This document shows, in pieces, positions 9,974 to 21,695 of a stretch of 64,000 bases of DNA. The DNA is from Plasmodium coatneyi (Eukaryota; Apicomplexa; Aconoidasida; Haemosporida; Plasmodiidae): the NCBI RefSeq assembly GCF_001680005.1, contig NC_033567.1:1488001-1552000 (forward strand), written 5' to 3'. The position numbers were made by a program, and so were the translations under genes. The first letter of the stretch is position 1, and every line of letters starts with the position of its first letter. The notes under the pieces are model-generated. The model was given only the letters and a program-made list of their open reading frames with translations. It was not told the DNA's origin and made no database searches.

Positions 9974-12900
9974 ATGAATAATGTCATCATATGTTTCCTT
10001 TTGCTCATTAATTATGGTAAAAGTGTGATAGGTGCAGAAGCGCAGGGAAAGGATCCTAACAATAGTAATGTAAGTAGTGTGCATTATTCAGGTACCAGGG
10101 CTATATATATAAGTCCACCTTTCTGTGTGTGTGTTGGGGGGGGTTACCCTAGCCTTGTTCTATTCCACGATTCACATGATGCTATCCTCACTTTTTCTTT
10201 TCATATATCATTACATCACTTTGTAGAACCCCTACGAGGAGAGCGAAATTGACGAAAAATGGAGGCTACACGAGTTGGAGACGAACCCGTTTATAGACCT
10301 GAAGCATCCGAACTTCAATGGCGACTTCATCAGGTGCATCGACGAGTACTACGTTTACGAGACGAAGGAATACAATGCGTATAAGAAGGAAAGATATAAA
10401 AACATAAAAAATTACAAATCATTCGAAAAGAAGCAATTCAACTGTGCGATCAATGTGCTTGTCCATGGAAGACCAAATTCAAGAAACGCAAATGATTACA
10501 AAATATGGAGTGCTGCAGCAAATATAAATAAGCACCAAGCCATGTTAGAGAAGAAGTACAGCAAGTATATTATTTACACCCCATTTATCAGTCTTTCAAA
10601 TGTAGTAAGCCCAGAAGGGCTGTATACACACCTTAACTATGCTTACCTTTTATCAAATAGATTAGGCATAACTTTTAAGAATATGCTGGAAGATGACACG
10701 TGTTATAATTACGATATTTTTATTCATTCCCATTGTTACGGTGCCAATATAGTTCGATTAATATTTACCTTAGATAATGCAATTTGGAAAAAGTTGGATA
10801 CGTCTATGCTAAAAGTTACCTACGAGAGGGAAGTGCTAGCTATTCTGGAAGACAATTTTAAACTGACCCTAAAGGATATTAACATAATTACTGACAAAAG
10901 CAGCATACAAATTAGGAAGGACCCATATTTTAAAATCCACAAGTACTATTTGTATAAAAAGTTTCAATCCAAATTTAGTAAAAAAAAAATAGTCGAACAT
11001 TTTGACGACGTATTTGATGATCATTCGGTTAAGTATGATACCCTTCCCGAGGGGAGAAGCAGTGCTAGCCATGGTGGAGGAGGCAAAGGCTCCATCGGAA
11101 AATTAGCGGCTCAACCAGGAACGAGTGACTCACCAGGAACAGACGAAGAAGAAGAGTCGGAATCAGAATCAGAATCAGACGAAGAGGACGAATTCACTTT
11201 CTTCGCAAAATTTAAAAAAGCGCGTAAAAAAAGTGGACAACCATCGAACAGAAGTTTGAAAAGATTACACAACTACTTGCTAAATAAAAAATTTACCCTG
11301 TTAAGTGTAGTCTCTACGGCACCTCCCCTTGTCGGTATTGTATCCAACATGGAAGATATACGAGTGGGTCATCAGAAATTAATGAAGTACAAATTTATGT
11401 TCCAAAATGTGCCTTCCTTTTTGAGATCCAAACTGATGAAAACGAGGGATGCACAGGAATTATTACATGTGGTGAATCCAGGGTTATTGTGCCTACTAGC
11501 TTTACATGAAAAACTTAATTACAATTATGAGAAGAATACGGGTTCTTTAATCTCTCATTTTAGGAATGTGAATTACTACTCCGATTTGGACAATGATGAG
11601 CTCATGAGTTTGCACACCAGCTTGGGATTACATTCTACGTTGCACATGAGGTCTCTAAGTTATTACATTTTGAACTTCAGGAATGAGTACCACCACCGCA
11701 CGTATGCGCTCCCTGCCCACTTATCAGACATTAACGTTTCAAACAATTATGCATTTTTTGAATATATAAAGAAGCATAATGTATGTTCCCAAATTAAGCA
11801 CAGCGAGTTGGAAAGATTCGTCTCCTACTTACATGAAATTGTAAATTTTGATCAAAAACCGCAGCCGTATATTCCTCATAGGCAAGTTTATAAGAATCCC
11901 TTCATGTCACACTACGTCATACCATACATGCAGGAAAATAACGTATACACCCCTCACTCTATCCTTGGCACGGGTAGAACAGCGTTATTGCTCTACTCCT
12001 ATGACATATACAAACATATTTCGATGAACGGATTTAGCGAAAGGAACGTAATAAAAAATGACATAAACTTTTTGTACGATGCAGACCCGTTTATATACTA
12101 CAACTGGTTGACCTACATAGGAAATCAGAACGACCTCCTTGAGGAAAATTTTATCAAGAATTTTCACGTATACTCAGATAACATAAATATGAACCTGGTG
12201 CAAAATTTATTTAACATGTTTGTTTCAACACATTATGTGAAATTTTTTATTTTTAGTAAAAATAACACGGCGGATGTGTACCGTAGTTTGTACAGAACGC
12301 TCAGGAAATTTTCCCTACCCATTAATAAAGTGGTTTTGAGAAGACAGAGGGAGAAGAAAATTAACTTCCCTTTGTTGAATAATGACAAATTTGATCATAA
12401 GGAGAATGTCATATATGACTACATATGCAGGTACACAAACTTCTTGAAAACCTTTTCGTACCTCAATTCTTTTCAGTACATTAAAAACGAAATGTTCATT
12501 CTTAACCATAAGACTTTTAAAAAGTACCAAAGTGATCGAATGGGGGAGTTAAAAAATGAAATAAAAAAGGCGCACGATTTTATTCAGCAAAACAGCACCT
12601 TTAGCGATATGAAGAATAAACTCACAACCATGTATAACATTGAAAATACAGCTATTAGTAGCGAACGTGAACTTGAAGTAAACGAAGAAGTAGGAGATCT
12701 GAACACATTCGAATTTGCTAACTACGCACTTGAGGATAGTAAAGAAAATAGCGCTAGTAACAGCAGCATTCAAAATATAGACAAAGAATATGTTACCTAT
12801 CATGGTATCTACATAAATATTAGACGTACCATGACTCTTAAGGAAGCCTTTCTATCCATTTCCATGTATAACAACATGTATGAAGGAATACAGTATATCG

Positions 12901-14345
12901 AGTTTGTAATTAAAGGATCCTCATATAATGAAGTGGAAGACCATTTGAACAACATGGAAGATGTAAATTCCTGTCTCTTTGACAAAGACGAAGATATCGA
13001 ACTTAACTTTATTTCCAAATTTTGCAACTACGATCAGCAGGCCTACTTCCATATAAAGAAATTATATACCTCGAGAAATTTATACGTTTTGAATTCCTTA
13101 AAACACTGTAACTACCCAAAATATAGATACCTCAAATTGTGTGAAAATATGAACCTCCTTAAGACATTCTTCCAGAGCGATTTAAGTATTACTCTATCCG
13201 CATTACACGAACGAGAAAAAAAAAGAATGGCTAACATGAGGGATGCAATCGAAAGAGAAATGGACGAAATGGATATCCTCTCCATTAGCAATGATTCCCT
13301 GGCAGCTATTTTTCACAACAAAAATGAAGACATTAGCACCTTTAAAATTAATGCTTGTTTTATCATTCCAGAGAAACCATTGATTCAAAATTTGTTCTCC
13401 AATGAGGCGCCTATGCAGTCTACAAAAGAGGAAGCAGAAATGGGAATTCTGAGAAAGGTGGGCGATGGCCATCCTAGTGTCGATACCAGTGACCTTATCA
13501 CCATGACTGAAGGTTCCTCCAGTTTCGACAGTAACCTCAGTAATATGAAAGAAATTAGCGGTAGCAGAACCAGCCTCCATAGCCTTGAAAGCCTGGACGG
13601 CTACGCCGATGTCGACAATGACGTCATCGAAGCGGCGTACGAATTGCAGCGCGAGTTGGACCCAGCAGCGCAGATGGGAATGGACGTTGAAAGTGGAAAC
13701 GAAAAGAAAAGTGAGAAGGAGAGGGAGAAGGAGGAAAAGGAAAAGCAAATGCAAAAGCAAATGCAAAAGCAAAGGGAGAAGAAGGAAAGGGAAAAGAAAG
13801 AAAAGGAGAAGAAGGAAAAGGAAAAGAAGGAAAAAGAGAAGAACGATAACAGTTACGCCCACAGTAGTGGCAGTCGCAGCAGCAGTTACAACTACAGCGG
13901 TGATAACGTCTTCTGCACACAAGTGACGCTGCCAGTTCTGCTCCGAAAGGACATCCTCAAAAGTGCCCATGACATCTACATGCGGGCAATTCGAAGCGTC
14001 ATGCAGAACCCGCACTTCAGAAGCGCCTTCAACTTAAGGAAGGGGGAAGAACCCTACGAGTCCTTCATTTACTTCTTTGACAAATTCGCCTACGTCTACA
14101 ATCAAAAAAATAAGTATGCGCGCACAGGGGACGTCAAGACGTTTAATACCCCGCAAAATATTAAGTGGAACTACTTCTACTATTTGTTAAAGTATGGCTC
14201 GGGAACGAATTACAACACTGAGGTCTTTTTGGAAAACTTCTTCTATGGGAAGAAAACAAGTCTCGTGAAACCACAGAAGGATAACATTTTAAAGGACTTC
14301 CTAGCCCACTTCACCGTCTTCTTTTACCTCTTCAAGTTGGATTAA
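9974..14345 (+). CDS. Secreted protein with divergent alpha/beta-hydrolase-like region, two exons, ~1404 aa
   Basis: Exon 1 is 9974-10069 and exon 2 is 10227-14345; the 157-base intron has GT/AG ends (GTAAGT donor, TTTGTAG acceptor) and keeps the frame, giving about 1404 residues. Residues 1-21 are a signal peptide (FLLLIN core). Residues 109-113 (VLVHG) look like the first strand and oxyanion loop of an alpha/beta hydrolase; residues 199-206 (HSHCYGAN) fit the nucleophile elbow GxSxG, with Ser for the first Gly and Cys202 in the nucleophile place; STAPPLVGI (encoded near 11317) resembles the TPHxG segment that follows the elbow in lipases and DUF676-type esterases. An acidic Ser/Glu stretch is encoded near 11138-11195 and a Lys/Glu run near 13700-13850. 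There is no obvious transmembrane anchor. It could be a secretory-organelle protein of the invasive stage, but I cannot name it. Gene structure is firm; the fold is inference. Confidence 0.85.
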
Positions 14346-15250
14346 CCCGCGTGTGCGTTTGTCCTGTCGTGGGATATGCGGCTCTTTGGGCAGCGGACGG
14401 CAAGGACGGGCGAACCATCAGGGGTCTTTCATCCGTCCCTAGTTTTTAACCCTTTTAGCTAAGCTTTAGTCATATGTAGTCGTTCCTTAGACTTATTTAC
14501 TGTTTAGTTTTATTCAGCCACATTGAGTCACTCCTTGGGCCATTCTTTACCCATTTTTTGGCCATCGGTTGTTTGTTTTTTTTCCCATCTCCTGCATATC
14601 TTGCGCCTCTGCACTTTTTATCTTTAATTTTTAAACATGTTCTCTTTTTCCGTTTGAATGAAAAAGAAAACATTGTATTTGCCTATAATTTTGAAACTTT
14701 TTTTTTTTACGTATATGAACAATAAAACGTTGTTAATACTTATAAGCACATTAATTCGGGTGCTTTTTATTTTTTTATTTTTTCGTTGTTTATTTTGTTA
14801 TATATGAGCACATGATGACGGATGGATCTTACAGCTGACCCTTTCGTATGTTCACATTGCGCAGTTCGAATTTGGACAAAATGGCCTTTTAAAATTTTAA
14901 TTATTGTTCATTTTAGGTTTGTTTATATGGGGAATGAGAAGCGGCTTAGAGAGGTGCGGCGGGAAAGGTGACTATAACTCAGGGGGGGCCCCCCAATAGG
15001 TGTTTTTTTTTTTTAAGCAAATGTAGTTTCAAAATGAGTAAGGTGCAAAAAAGGGGAAAAAAAGTACAGTTGGGTCGGTCTTTTGGGATAGCGAGTTAAC
15101 CTGCCACTGGGGAATGCAGAGCAGGTGTACGACCCCAAATAGGTGTCCCGCAGGTGAGCTAGCATATGTTTAATATGTACATGCAAATGTGGGGGAGGAA
15201 TTCTTGGTCTCTTTTCCTTTTTCCACGTCTGTTCCGCTACGCGGAGCAGC
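14346..15250. other. Convergent 3' intergenic region
   Basis: Separates the plus-strand secreted protein from the minus-strand methyltransferase; both 3' UTRs should lie here. It has T-rich tracts but no exon or RNA gene that I can support. Confidence 0.5.
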
Positions 15251-17719
15251 TCAGTCGAGGGAGTACCAACACGTCCAGTCCTCGCTCACATTCATGGACT
15301 CATTTTTTTTAATCTGCAAAAGAGCATTCACATTTCTAGAATGTTCACCGGCCGGCGATATGAATATCCTGCCGGACAGCTCATTGGGGTGTTCCCCTTC
15401 CTCGGGGGCAGAAATACTAGCGATGGTAAAATTCAGGCAGTGCAGATGTAATAGGGTCTGCCTCCAGTGCGTTTCTTCCTTGAACATGCTCGTCGTTAAG
15501 ATGGTATTTGTGCATGTCTCCCCAGTGGGGGGCACATTCTGTGAACTGTTGGTTGATTCACCAGGAGAAGATCTATACGCTTCAAAATGGCAATCGAAAT
15601 AAAAGCACAAACTGGTCACTACTTTCCCTTTATTAACTGCAATTTTAAAATCAGAAGAAATATACACATTTTCATTTTTGCGATATGTGTACATATCAAT
15701 TATGGCATAATTAACCACCTCAGTGGATACTTTATTTTTGTCTAGATAGATAATTTTGGCATTTTCCAAGAAATTCTTCGAACTGGGTTTTAACTCCGAG
15801 AGGTCTTTTCCATACAGTGGGTTGTCCCAAATTAAAATATTTTCATTTATATATTCTGAGTCATTATAACCTGCTAAATATAGATAAACCTTGTTTGGCA
15901 GCAACAAGCCATTTTCTTTTAAGTAGAAATCCCTGGCATACAAAATGGTGTCTATCATACATTCGTAAAACAGGAAGTATCCCATCCATTCGGAAATAAT
16001 AATATCAAATTTTAAAATTTCCAGCTTTTTAATTTTATATATATTTTTATATTTTTCTAAGTCTTCCTTTTTGTTAATGTAGTGTATTTCCTCTTTCTCA
16101 TCAACGTAAATATTATTTTCTTCTAATTTTCCTTCGAATAGGTAAATATTATTGGCTCCATTTTTTTCCGTTATTTTTTTTGCTTTTGTTAATATCCTAT
16201 GGGCGTTGTCAATCCCGACGACAACTTTCGCGTGGTCAGCGCAGAAGAGAGAAATGATGGAAGACCCACATCCTATATCCAGGACCACTTTATTTTCAAA
16301 TATTTCTTTATTTTTTTTTACGAATTCATAGTAGCAATTTGTTCTGCTCTTATCTAGAATCATAGTTCTGTGTATACATGTGTTGTTGTAACTTTCGAAA
16401 TATTTACTGTCTGTGTCTTCTTCGCATTCACCACTGTTTTTGCTCGTGCTGCTGGTTATATCGTTTGGTGGGGGGTTCCCCTGGTCGTCCTTCTGGCTGT
16501 CATTCTGTTCCGTCTTTTCGGTTTCTTCGATGGGTACTATTCCAAGGGGATCACCTCCACGGGGAACTACTAGAGGCGCCTTTCTTACCATATCCCTCTT
16601 CACTATTTCTCCAATTAAATGTTTAATAATTTTTTCCATGCTGTTAACCTTTTTATACAAATTGAGCACCTCGTCTTGGTCATTTTCTGACTTTGTCACA
16701 AATTTTTCTATGATTGATTCGTTTAGGCTGCTTTTTTGCATGCCATTGTTGCTCCTCTTATACACCCCCCCCTCGGGGCTCTCCTCATCACCCCATTTAC
16801 CCCCCTCCACAATTGTGTCTATTAAGTGGTTCAAATTAATATTGTTCAGGGTGGAAGACGAGTTCGCTGCGAGGCCATTTCGGCTTTTTTCCTCCTCCTG
16901 CAAGGTTATGGTATTGTCATTTATTCCCTCCACTGACGCTTCCTCCTTACAGATTTGTTGCTTCTGAAAGGTCTGTTCTTTTTTCACAACAGGAGCATTT
17001 TCTTTTTTAGGGCACTCCTCCAAATTGGTGCCCCCGCACGGGTGGGGTAAATAGCCATTCATCTTCTGGCCACCGCTTATCACGTGTGGAGACTTTTCCG
17101 AAAATCCAGACGATACGGAAATTTCGTCTTCGCTAAATGCGGAGGACTCACAACAATCTGAGGAATTTACTACAAGATCATCCAGTTTTAATTTTTGCCT
17201 TTCTTCCAACACGTAGGAGCTGTCTTCGTAATCGTCACCCAGTTTTTCCGTTTGGCCATTTTCATTCTGTGCACTGCCCCCCATGGGAAAGGCAACGAAT
17301 TCAAAATGGTCGGTATTCACATCCCACAACAATTTGTCATTATTTATAATTGGCTTTAAAAAAATATGTACGTATTTTTCCGAATTTAAAATATATGAAA
17401 AAATATCATATTTTAAAAACATATCATGATACTTTTTTACGTTTAAATTATTCAATTGGCACAATCTTAAAAAGTTTATAAAAATTATATTTTTGTATTC
17501 TTCATTGTAGTACAAAATATTTATGTCGTTTTTTAGCATGTGTATAACAACATTTTTTGTCCTCCTGCTTTTGTAGTTATCAATTAGGCTATACGCATAT
17601 TTATCATCTGCAAAAGCTTCCTTCGTTGTGCATGTAGAATTTTGGGCAAACAATTCGATGGTCTTCTGCATTTGTTCCAGCACGTGCTGGTCTACCAGGT
17701 TGGGGCTTTCCTTGTCCAT
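15251..17719 (-). CDS. CARM1/PRMT4-like protein arginine methyltransferase, 822 aa
   Basis: Transfers methyl groups from S-adenosylmethionine to arginine side chains of histones or RNA-binding proteins. The catalytic core is plain: motif I VVLDIGCGSS around residues 478-487 binds the cofactor; the double-E loop SEWMGYFLFYE is at 576-586, with E577 and E586 the expected catalytic pair; the THW loop is T750-H751-W752. This is the type I/CARM1 layout. The ~440-residue N-terminal part is unusual: residues 1-145 form a helical region of unknown kind and ~150-440 is acidic, Ser-rich low complexity, with no zinc finger of the PRMT3 type. A short insert lies inside the core (~535-560). I recall a CARM1-annotated gene at the matching place of P. 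falciparum chromosome 8, which supports the name, but orthology was not tested. Start is the ATG at 17719; single exon. Confidence 0.9.
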   Translation of the reverse strand: MDKESPNLVDQHVLEQMQKTIELFAQNSTCTTKEAFADDKYAYSLIDNYKSRRTKNVVIHMLKNDINILYYNEEYKNIIFINFLRLCQLNNLNVKKYHDMFLKYDIFSYILNSEKYVHIFLKPIINNDKLLWDVNTDHFEFVAFPMGGSAQNENGQTEKLGDDYEDSSYVLEERQKLKLDDLVVNSSDCCESSAFSEDEISVSSGFSEKSPHVISGGQKMNGYLPHPCGGTNLEECPKKENAPVVKKEQTFQKQQICKEEASVEGINDNTITLQEEEKSRNGLAANSSSTLNNINLNHLIDTIVEGGKWGDEESPEGGVYKRSNNGMQKSSLNESIIEKFVTKSENDQDEVLNLYKKVNSMEKIIKHLIGEIVKRDMVRKAPLVVPRGGDPLGIVPIEETEKTEQNDSQKDDQGNPPPNDITSSTSKNSGECEEDTDSKYFESYNNTCIHRTMILDKSRTNCYYEFVKKNKEIFENKVVLDIGCGSSIISLFCADHAKVVVGIDNAHRILTKAKKITEKNGANNIYLFEGKLEENNIYVDEKEEIHYINKKEDLEKYKNIYKIKKLEILKFDIIISEWMGYFLFYECMIDTILYARDFYLKENGLLLPNKVYLYLAGYNDSEYINENILIWDNPLYGKDLSELKPSSKNFLENAKIIYLDKNKVSTEVVNYAIIDMYTYRKNENVYISSDFKIAVNKGKVVTSLCFYFDCHFEAYRSSPGESTNSSQNVPPTGETCTNTILTTSMFKEETHWRQTLLHLHCLNFTIASISAPEEGEHPNELSGRIFISPAGEHSRNVNALLQIKKNESMNVSEDWTCWYSLD

Positions 17720-18789
17720 CTTCCTTCACTTGCAGAGGTGGGGAACATTCAAATAAGCTGTTCCCTACGCTACGTTCGCTTGCTTAATTTCTATGCAGCG
17801 GCGTTATGCGCGGGTTATGCTGCCCCTCTTAGGGTAAATTATAACATTTGTATATTTCGCCTTCTTTACAAAAGGGGAAAATATATATATATTGTTTGCA
17901 TAATAAAATTTCCATGCCTTCTGAAACCCACTCGATTGCAAAATTTCTACAACTGGGTTGAGTAAAACGTTGTCACAAGCTGCATTTTCAAATTCGAGGG
18001 AATGGACCTACTGCGTAGTTTCTGCCAAATATACAAAAAAATGCAATAATTTTTCTCGCTATAATGACAGATATGTCCGTTAAAATTTGTCAAAATGGCG
18101 GCAAAAATTAATCTACTAAAAATGGTATGCATGTATGTATTTATATATATGATGCAACATTTTGTGACGTTTCATACAGCATGTTCCATTTAACGAGACC
18201 GTTTTTTTTTTTTTTATTTTTTTCCCAAAAAGGGGATCGGAAATGGTAGAAAAAAATGTATAATGAGTTTTAACTGTATAAACATTTAGGTGCTAATCGA
18301 AAATGCGCTTTTTTCCTTTTTTTTTACCGTACAATTGGCTTCATATTGACGCAGCATAGGGGGAGTTTCCCCGCTTGCGAAATGCGCCGCCTTTTGTTGT
18401 CGCTGTTGTTACTCACGATCAAGGCTATTCATTGTTCTTCATTCTGCATTCTTTCTTCCTTTTTTCCTTTCGTTTTTACTTTTTTTTAACATTTCTACAA
18501 CTTTGTTTTAAAAATAAAAAAAAGACTGAATTCAGGAAAGGCAGAATAATACCCAACGGGAAAAAAAAAAAAAAAAATTCATCGTCGTGCACAGCAAGCG
18601 TGAATTTTGTTACAACTAAACATGTCCATCCACGCATGCGCACAAGTGGGAGGCCGACACACTCCAAGCACAAATGAGATGCAGATAAAAAAGGCTGCTG
18701 ACAGGCAGGCGTAACAGGCAGGGGGGATGATGTGCATATTCTTTTTCTTTCAATGAAAACGACAGAGGGGTAAAAATGGGGGCAATAAT
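17720..18789. promoter_or_regulatory. Upstream region of the CARM1-like gene
   Basis: Holds the 5' region of the minus-strand methyltransferase. T tract near 18202-18217 and A tract near 18562-18577. A short Leu-rich ATG frame at 18382 resembles a signal peptide but stops after ~35 codons with no good downstream exon. No other feature was supported. Confidence 0.45.
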
Positions 18790-19068
18790 ATGCGAAGGGG
18801 TACAAGGAAATTGCTCCATCGTTGCGGGAAGCTCCTCGAAAGCTACGGAAAAAGCAGCACAAAAAGGCCGCCTGCTGTGTGCTCTAGGCTAAACGTCCGG
18901 AGAGGGGGGACGACAAGGTGGATACGCCTGCGGACGCGTCACAAATATAAACATAAAATGGAAGAGCCTAAGATACACAAAATAAAAATTTCACCAATGG
19001 TGAAGGAGAATGTGGTGGTGGTTGTAGTGGTAGTGCTTGGTTATTATTTCCTCCTTGGCTCCACCTAA
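18790..19068 (+). CDS. Candidate small tail-anchored membrane protein, 92 aa
   Basis: An ATG-started frame of 92 codons. The first ~55 residues are strongly basic (MRRGTRKLLHRCGKL start), which could serve organelle targeting; the last ~36 contain a single membrane segment with eight Val in a row followed by LGYYFLLGST, ending almost at the C terminus. The Val run uses mixed GTG, GTT and GTA codons, which favours selection on the protein over a simple DNA repeat. An internal ATG at 18958 would give a 36-residue version. The KIKISP stretch before the membrane segment loosely recalls Sec61-beta tails, but that is not enough to name it. Its stop overlaps the stop of the convergent DUF2009 gene by a few bases. 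It may equally be 3' UTR of nothing in particular; expression data would decide. Confidence 0.35.
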   Translation: MRRGTRKLLHRCGKLLESYGKSSTKRPPAVCSRLNVRRGGTTRWIRLRTRHKYKHKMEEPKIHKIKISPMVKENVVVVVVVVLGYYFLLGST

Positions 19069-21695
19069 AAGGATCCATCGAAACCAACAAATCCGGTTAA
19101 CAAAAATATGGGGAAGTATTTTTTCTTTTCAATTTTTGAACACCAATTCCAGGCGGAGGTTAACCTTCCGTCGATGCAGCTTCCTGCTTCGTTGAAGTTG
19201 TCACCACCACTGCCGTCGAAGCCGTGGCGAAAAAAATCGCAGGTGATCATCATTCTGGGGAAGGGGGAAACGGGGTGAAGTTAATGTAGCGAAGTGGCCA
19301 CGCGGCAAAGTCATGGTAGGACACCACGATAGGCAATTCACCCACACTGCGATGAATACACCTATGTGGAACACACTACACCGCTTCTGTCGGCACATGG
19401 TGCAGGTTTTCTTATTCCCTGTTTTTTCTTTTTTCCGTTTTTCTTACTTTAAATTTTGGGCACCGTTGAATTCCGTCTTGATGTAATTTTTCATCGAGGC
19501 TGTTGAGTTATAGAGTTCATCGATTTTCTGCAAGCAAAGGACGATTGGTGTTAGGATCCTCGGGACCTTGCAAAGGGGGAGAAAGGAAAAATGGGCAGGG
19601 TTAGCAATTCATATAGGGTTACCAGGTTTCGGGGGAAGGGAAGAAAAAGGGATGATTTTTCTGTTCTGCCGAATGGTTCCCCTTTTCCTCCCGTATGACA
19701 AGCATCGAACAGTATACCACTAGAATAGAGGAGATGAAGCAGAGGGGCGGGCTCTAAGGACACTCTCTATGCGTGCCATCCACTACACATGGTCGCTACT
19801 TATATGCCCTTTTATTCCCCCCCTGTCCTGGGTAAGCACTTACCTGCGTGTACTTGTCGATAAACATAAACGTGTTGGGAATGTTGGTATCGCCCATGTG
19901 AATCATGCTGGAGCCAACCCATCCTCCCAATTTCTTCTGAACGTTGTGCAAAATTTTCTTCATAACACTCAGCACCTTGTGGCCACTCTGCATTCGGTTT
20001 AGTCCCTGCCCTGTATCCATCAATCGGTAGGGATTCTTAAAATCCAGCATATCATTTTCTGCACAGGCCCACAGGAAAAACATATGTTCCCCTATCTCCT
20101 TCCATAAATATAAGGTTTGTAAAACGTACATGTATTGCCTATTGTGTGAGTGCGTTAGTCTACTTCCTTGTTTTCCCGATTCGATGGAGAGAGAATAGGA
20201 AGAATTTTTCTCATAGGGGTCATAAAAAGTTTTTAAATAATCAATCATAATATCGCAGGGCTCACAAAACATTTTTATATGTGTATTATAATCAGATAAA
20301 CTGTAGAGACATCTTTCAATTTCTTCTGAAGACAAATATTCCAATTCTTCTGCGTTATTCGAATCATCGTCTTCATTATTTTGGTTATTAAAAATGGGAA
20401 TATTAATTCTAAATATATTTTTTTTACAATTTTTGCTACTATTACTTGCGTATTTTCTTGACAAATATTTTATTGCTTCTTCTTTCTGTTTAATCTGTTT
20501 CTGTATTTCACTCCTGCTTCCCTTTGCGTCTATATGCATGGTTGCAATTTTTATTAAATTATCATTTAAAATGTCTAGTCCATTTTTTTTCCCTTTCAAT
20601 AAATCGTACACAGTTTTTATTGGCGCTACACAATTAAAGGACAACAAATCGTAGATTTCTTCTCTTCTGGTATCCATTAAAAAATACATCAGCTTTCCGT
20701 AGCTACTTCTCATTCTGTCTGGGTTTAAAATTTTATAACGTCTTCCTATTTCGAAAACAATACTGAAGAAATTACTGTTCCTTAGAAAATCTCTGTCTCG
20801 AATTAACCTCTGCCCATTTTCATAATTATTTGCAATAACCAATCCGGACAGTATAGAACATAGGGTTTTAATTTCCTTTATAATTTTTTTGCTTTTATTT
20901 CCACTGTGAAATACGTCTATTTTGTCTGTGTATTCGCTTACTTCCAAGGTACTTTCCAGCAGCCTCAGGTATAGCCTCTCCTCATACGTCAGTCTTAATG
21001 GAATGAATTTGCTCAACTTCAGGTACTCATTCTCCTCCTGTTCTTCTTCCCTTATTTCATCCTTCGCTTCTTCCTTTAGGTCCTTCTCCTCCAGATTTAT
21101 CGTGTCGTACTGCTCATTTTCGTACTGTGAATGGGGTTAAAAAAAAAAAAAAAAATTGAACCATCAGTGCGTAATTCTTCTACCTTCTGTTTGGAATGCA
21201 TGCGGATTAGACATCACCAGGTTCATGTGAATACGTGTACACACACCCCATTGGAAAGTGCACACAGGGGTAAAGTTCCGCCCACTCTGAACGCAAACAC
21301 GTGACCAATCGGAATATATTGACACAGATAAGTACGCACAAATGAATGCATAACAAGAGGGGTGAACCCTAAACTGGTAGGCACTCCCCTCAAGTATGTT
21401 AGAACAATTTTATTTTATTTTTTTCTTTTTCCCCCCTTACATTTTTCAGAATTTCCAGCGTGTCCTGCTTAATTTCCTTCTCTATTATTTTGGTGAGCTT
21501 ATCTTCATGGTCCAGCTTATCAATTAATAGCATCAATTCTTGTTTGTTCAGAAATTTTAGGACTTCCAAATTTTTCTTCGAAATATTTTGGAACTCCTTC
21601 GGCTTGTTTTCCACAAGTGACTCTTCTTCCTCCTTGGCCTCCAACACTTCCTCCTTTTCATCTAAAATATTTTTCAATCGTTCATTTTCATTCAT
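19065..21695 (-). CDS. DUF2009 (UPF0652-type) conserved eukaryotic protein, four exons, 601 aa
   Basis: Reconstructed exons on the minus strand: 21695-21441, 21124-19844, 19527-19448 and 19254-19065. All junctions have GT/AG ends and compatible phases (0, 0, 2), giving 601 residues. The family hallmark start LRLTYEERLYLRLLESTLEV, the IFEIGRRYKILNPDRMRSSY region, and the C-terminal FDGSGGDNFNEAGSCIDGRL block, followed by TSAWNWC and LTGFVGFDG, match the DUF2009 family found across eukaryotes, whose biochemical function I do not know. The N-terminal ~110 residues (exon 1 and the start of exon 2) are a Glu/Lys-rich predicted coiled coil not typical of the family. The start is the ATG at 21695; a CACAG just before it could instead be a splice acceptor, so a further 5' exon is possible. 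Two short 3' exons carry the best-conserved block. Confidence 0.9.

Noticed and set aside
13203..14015. A 270-codon minus-strand frame opposite the secreted hydrolase-like gene
   Set aside because: It reads the reverse of a Lys/Glu-rich tract as Leu/Phe-rich sequence; no independent evidence of a gene, and the plus strand is clearly the coding one.
14814..14840. ATGATGA followed about 20 bases later by CTGA, like C and D' boxes of a snoRNA
   Set aside because: No closing D box or terminal stem could be found at a suitable distance, so a C/D snoRNA is not supported.
14862..14880. GTTCGAATT, like part of a tRNA B box
   Set aside because: No A box or cloverleaf-forming sequence lies upstream at tRNA distance.
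18382..18490. Signal-peptide-like start MRRLLLSLLLLTIKAIHC on the plus strand
   Set aside because: It stops after ~35 codons in a T-rich tract, with no GT donor in a good context and no convincing downstream exon.
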